Source: Thermoplasmata archaeon
GTDB taxonomy: Archaea > Thermoplasmatota > Thermoplasmata > Thermoplasmatales > Thermoplasmataceae
Reading direction: 5' to 3'
DNA length: 6,741 bases
Assembly: GCA_021811505.1 (NCBI GenBank)
Contig: JAJZOM010000270.1
Span: forward strand, 1 to 6,741
Of this stretch, positions 4,862 to 6,741 are shown one piece after another. The notes under the pieces were generated by a model. The model made no database searches and had not been told where the DNA came from. It saw only the letters and a program-made list of their open reading frames with translations. The number at the start of each line of letters is the position of its first letter. Position 1 is the stretch's first letter. Both the position numbers and the translations under genes were made by a program.

Positions 4862-6319
4862 TCAAATCTGATACAGCTGGTAATTCGGCGGTTCGCTGGT
4901 GATCCTGATGTCGTGCGGATGACTTTCCTTGAGGCCGCTTGCGCTGATCTTCATGAACCTTGATTTTGTCCTGAGATCCTCTATGTTCCTTGCCCCTACG
5001 TAACCCATTCCGGATTTTATGCCACCAGTGAGTTGAAACAGAACCTCCTCGACTCTTCCTCTGTATGGGACAGCACCTTCAACGCCCTCGGCCACGAACT
5101 TGTTTGCACCGATCTTCCCGTACCTGTCAGATATACCTGTCTGTATAGCCCCTATGGAGCCCATCCCCCTGTAGGTCTTGTATTTTCTTCCGTTGAGGAG
5201 TATCTCCGCCCCAGGACTCTCGTCTGTCCCGGCAAATAGTGATCCCAGCATTACACAGTTTGCACCAGAGGCTATCGCCTTTACTATATCCCCTGAATAC
5301 CTGATTCCTCCGTCCGCGATCACTGGAATGTCTTGCCCGGATGCAGCTTCTGCGACATCAGATATGGCAGTCAACTGAGGTACGCCTATTCCCGCAATTA
5401 TCCTAGTGGTGCATATTGATCCTGGGCCAATGCCTACTCTCAGACCGTCCACTCCTATGGACATCAGGTCTTCTGCGGCTTCCTTTGTGGCTATGTTCCC
5501 CGCAACGATATCGACTGATACTTCCTTCCTCATCTTCTTCAGCGAGTTGAGAACATTGTCATTGTGGGCATGTGCAGTGTCAACTACAACCACGTCAACA
5601 CCCTCCTTTTCAAGCATAACTGCGCGCTCTATATCAAACGGTCCGACTGCGGCACCAACCAGTAACTGTCCCTTGGCGTCTCTGCTGGCGTGTGGAAATT
5701 TCTGTCTTGTGATAATGTCCTTTGCCGTGATTAGCCCCACTACCCTCCCTGTTTTGTCAACGAGCGGCAGTTTCTCGATCCTGTTCTTGAAGAGAATGTC
5801 GAGGGCCTCATCCATCTCAATGTTGTCATGGGAGTAGATGACGTTTCTTACCATTATATCCTCGACCGTTTTCTTATCCTTTCCTGCAAATTCGAGATCC
5901 CTTTTTGTAACTATTCCAACGAGTTTCTCTCCCGAAACGACAGGGAGCCCGCCTATATTCTTGGTCTTCATTATTGTGCGAACCTCTGTCAGAGGAGTTT
6001 CCGGGGAAACAGTGTGAACATTCCTTATGATTATGGATTCCTCTCTTTTGACGGTACGGACAAATGCTACCTGCTGATTGATTGATAGGTTCCTGTGCAG
6101 GATTCCTATACCTCCCTGCCTGGCCATTGCGATTGCCATTCCGCTTTCAGTAACAGTGTCCATTGGAGAGCTGACTATGGGAACTTTCAGGTTTATATGT
6201 CTTGAGAATCTAGAAGATATATCAACTTCCCGTGGCTCAACAGAAGTTCTGGAGGGGATCAGGAGAACGTCATCATAAGTATAACCTTCCTTTATGTTCT
6301 GGAACTTATCCCTATACAT
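4862..6319 (-). CDS. guaB: Inosine-5'-monophosphate dehydrogenase
   Basis: IMP dehydrogenase oxidises IMP to XMP with NAD+, the committed step of guanine nucleotide synthesis. The 485-residue length is standard. The TIM barrel begins with [11 protein letters not shown] (14-23) and SPMDTVTES (51-59). It is interrupted by a Bateman module of two CBS domains (about 97-150 and 155-208; [20 protein letters not shown] and [20 protein letters not shown]). The barrel resumes with VVVDTAHAH (244-252) and the active-site loop [10 protein letters not shown], with catalytic Cys303. It continues with the phosphate-binding ADGGIR (336-340) and YRGMGS (383-388), the flap Arg399-Tyr400 and [11 protein letters not shown] (411-421). 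Everything needed for activity is present, and the CBS pair suggests allosteric control by purine nucleotides. ATG at 6319 matches the usual N-terminus and sits about 26 nt after a TATA box. No other purine gene is in the window. Confidence 0.98.
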   Translation of the reverse strand: MYRDKFQNIKEGYTYDDVLLIPSRTSVEPREVDISSRFSRHINLKVPIVSSPMDTVTESGMAIAMARQGGIGILHRNLSINQQVAFVRTVKREESIIIRNVHTVSPETPLTEVRTIMKTKNIGGLPVVSGEKLVGIVTKRDLEFAGKDKKTVEDIMVRNVIYSHDNIEMDEALDILFKNRIEKLPLVDKTGRVVGLITAKDIITRQKFPHASRDAKGQLLVGAAVGPFDIERAVMLEKEGVDVVVVDTAHAHNDNVLNSLKKMRKEVSVDIVAGNIATKEAAEDLMSIGVDGLRVGIGPGSICTTRIIAGIGVPQLTAISDVAEAASGQDIPVIADGGIRYSGDIVKAIASGANCVMLGSLFAGTDESPGAEILLNGRKYKTYRGMGSIGAIQTGISDRYGKIGANKFVAEGVEGAVPYRGRVEEVLFQLTGGIKSGMGYVGARNIEDLRTKSRFMKISASGLKESHPHDIRITSEPPNYQLYQI

Positions 6320-6320
6320 G

Positions 6321-6335
6321 TTGACGTAAGGTCAA
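6321..6335. promoter_or_regulatory. Inverted repeat at the guaB start, candidate operator
   Basis: TTGAC-GTAAG-GTCAA is a perfect 5-bp inverted repeat with a 5-bp spacer, lying between the guaB TATA box and its ATG. A repressor bound here would block RNA polymerase loading or initiation, a common archaeal mode. The regulator is unknown, and a chance palindrome of this size is possible. Confidence 0.4.
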
Positions 6336-6337
6336 AG

Positions 6338-6352
6338 CCATAAATAAATATG
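6338..6352 (-). promoter_or_regulatory. TATA box for guaB
   Basis: The minus strand reads ATATTTATTTATGG, centred about 26 nt before the guaB ATG, predicting initiation at or next to the start codon and therefore a leaderless guaB mRNA. Confidence 0.6.
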
Positions 6353-6520
6353 TCCAAAATTAGACATTGACACGAATAAGTTGATTTTTCATAGCGTAAC
6401 GTTATCGGTGTATTCCCGGAACTTGTAACAAAAAACAAGAAAGATGTCTGTAAATAGGCAGGGTCAACTTTTAGTAGAGAGAAAAAACATGCGAGTGTCA
6501 AATCCATGATATAATGAATC

Positions 6521-6544
6521 AGTGCAATGACGTGTTCCTGCACT
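6521..6544. repeat. Inverted repeat AGTGCA / TGCACT
   Basis: Six-base arms at 6521-6526 and 6539-6544 surround a 12-nt loop and could form a weak hairpin in RNA from either strand. No run of T follows closely, so it is not an obvious terminator. Confidence 0.3.
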
Positions 6545-6594
6545 TTAAGGTTCATTTGTACCACCTTTTTATCTGACTAAAATCAATAATGGTT

Positions 6595-6612
6595 TGCCTC
6601 TTCTGCCTCTTC
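6595..6612. repeat. Two tandem copies of a 9-bp repeat (TGCCTCTTC)
   Basis: The two copies are exact and adjacent. On the minus strand they fall inside a 10-codon ATG-initiated frame (6615-6583) as the repeated tripeptide Glu-Glu-Ala, between the AT-rich block and the ribosome-binding site at 6561-6567. A slippage product or a leader element are both possible. Confidence 0.35.
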
Positions 6613-6623
6613 CATGAATACGA

Positions 6624-6640
6624 GATATTATATATTTAGT
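6624..6640. promoter_or_regulatory. AT-rich block with TATA-like sequence
   Basis: ATATTATATATTTA resembles a TATA box on either strand. It could drive a minus-strand transcript across the intergenic region or simply follow the end of the fragment at 6656. No firmly called gene lies at the right distance, so its role is open. Confidence 0.3.
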
Positions 6641-6655
6641 AATTGTATAGCTTCG

Positions 6656-6741
6656 TTACCCGAATCCACACAACTCTTTTCTTAGTATTTTATCCATCTC
6701 AACAAACATGTTCTGTCCCTTAAGCCTCCACGTAGACAGCA
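6656..6741 (-). CDS. C-terminal fragment of an unidentified protein, cut by the right edge
   Basis: The minus strand has a frame open from the window edge to TAA at 6658-6656, giving 27 residues that include WRLKGQNMFVEMDKILRKEL and end in CGFG. The composition (alternating charged and hydrophobic residues, ordinary codons such as AAG, GAG and ATA) looks like real coding sequence rather than noise, but 27 open codons could occur by chance. I do not recognise the family, so no function is offered. If real, it is transcribed toward guaB with about 336 nt between them. Confidence 0.4.
   Translation of the reverse strand, partial: LSTWRLKGQNMFVEMDKILRKELCGFG

Larger units (their letters stand above)
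6353..6655. other. Intergenic region without a convincing gene
   Basis: About 300 nt lie between the guaB promoter and the fragment at the right edge. The minus strand carries a frame from GTG 6564 or ATG 6555 to 6292 with a good GGTGGT ribosome-binding site before 6555. It reads through the guaB promoter and 28 nt into guaB, and the product resembles no protein I know. Also present are a minus-strand T6 run near 6483-6488, an inverted repeat (6521-6544), a 9-bp tandem repeat (6595-6612) and an AT-rich block (6624-6640). A short regulatory RNA or decayed gene cannot be excluded. Confidence 0.5.

Noticed and set aside
5406..5837. Plus-strand 143-codon frame inside guaB
   Set aside because: It is the antisense shadow of a fully conserved IMP dehydrogenase; the Ser/Thr-rich product is typical of reverse-complement coding sequence.
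6292..6564. Minus-strand 90-codon frame upstream of guaB as a gene
   Set aside because: Despite a good ribosome-binding site before ATG 6555, it runs through the guaB TATA box and inverted repeat and 28 nt into guaB, and the product looks like no known family.
1..6741. CRISPR array, insertion sequence or phage genes
   Set aside because: No regularly spaced repeats, terminal inverted repeats with target duplications, transposase or integrase motifs are visible; the content is mostly housekeeping.

Overview
The window reads as a piece of archaeal chromosome, most likely from the Thermoplasmata (Thermoplasmatales-like). The grounds are a PolD small subunit, ribosomal protein eL41, an intron-bearing tRNA-Trp with an archaeal D-arm, a short Fe-S family 4 uracil-DNA glycosylase, and AT-rich TATA boxes about 25 nt before start codons (leaderless or near-leaderless transcripts, several with GTG starts). 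The assignment to an order is inference from gene character; no database search was possible.

Layout, left to right. At 1-231 (minus) a 35-codon eL41 gene is followed after 1 nt by tRNA-Trp(CCA). The tRNA is interrupted after position 37 by an intron that runs off the left edge and carries a complete box C/D 2'-O-methylation guide. Divergent from it, at 419-760 (plus), is a small helical protein I do not recognise. Convergent with that is polB (DP1) at 842-2251 (minus). A compact divergent promoter with a perfectly palindromic TATA box separates polB from a plus-strand run: an EamA/DMT transporter (2356-3240) and a family 4 uracil-DNA glycosylase (3287-3901). The glycosylase overlaps, stop codon on stop codon, a minus-strand gene for a sequon-rich membrane-anchored surface protein (start best placed at 4794). 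Upstream of that on the same strand is guaB (IMP dehydrogenase, 4862-6319), with a TATA box and an inverted repeat at its start. From 6320 to 6655 I see no convincing gene; a likely C-terminal gene fragment (minus) enters from the right edge.

Functionally the window mixes housekeeping information processing (ribosome, tRNA, replication, uracil repair) with GTP synthesis and two membrane or envelope proteins. Apart from eL41-tRNA, most genes have their own TATA box, so it is mainly a set of single-gene units. The most interesting element is the eL41/tRNA-Trp/guide-RNA unit at the left edge: one transcript would give a ribosomal protein mRNA, a tRNA, and the guide RNA that modifies that tRNA's own wobble base.
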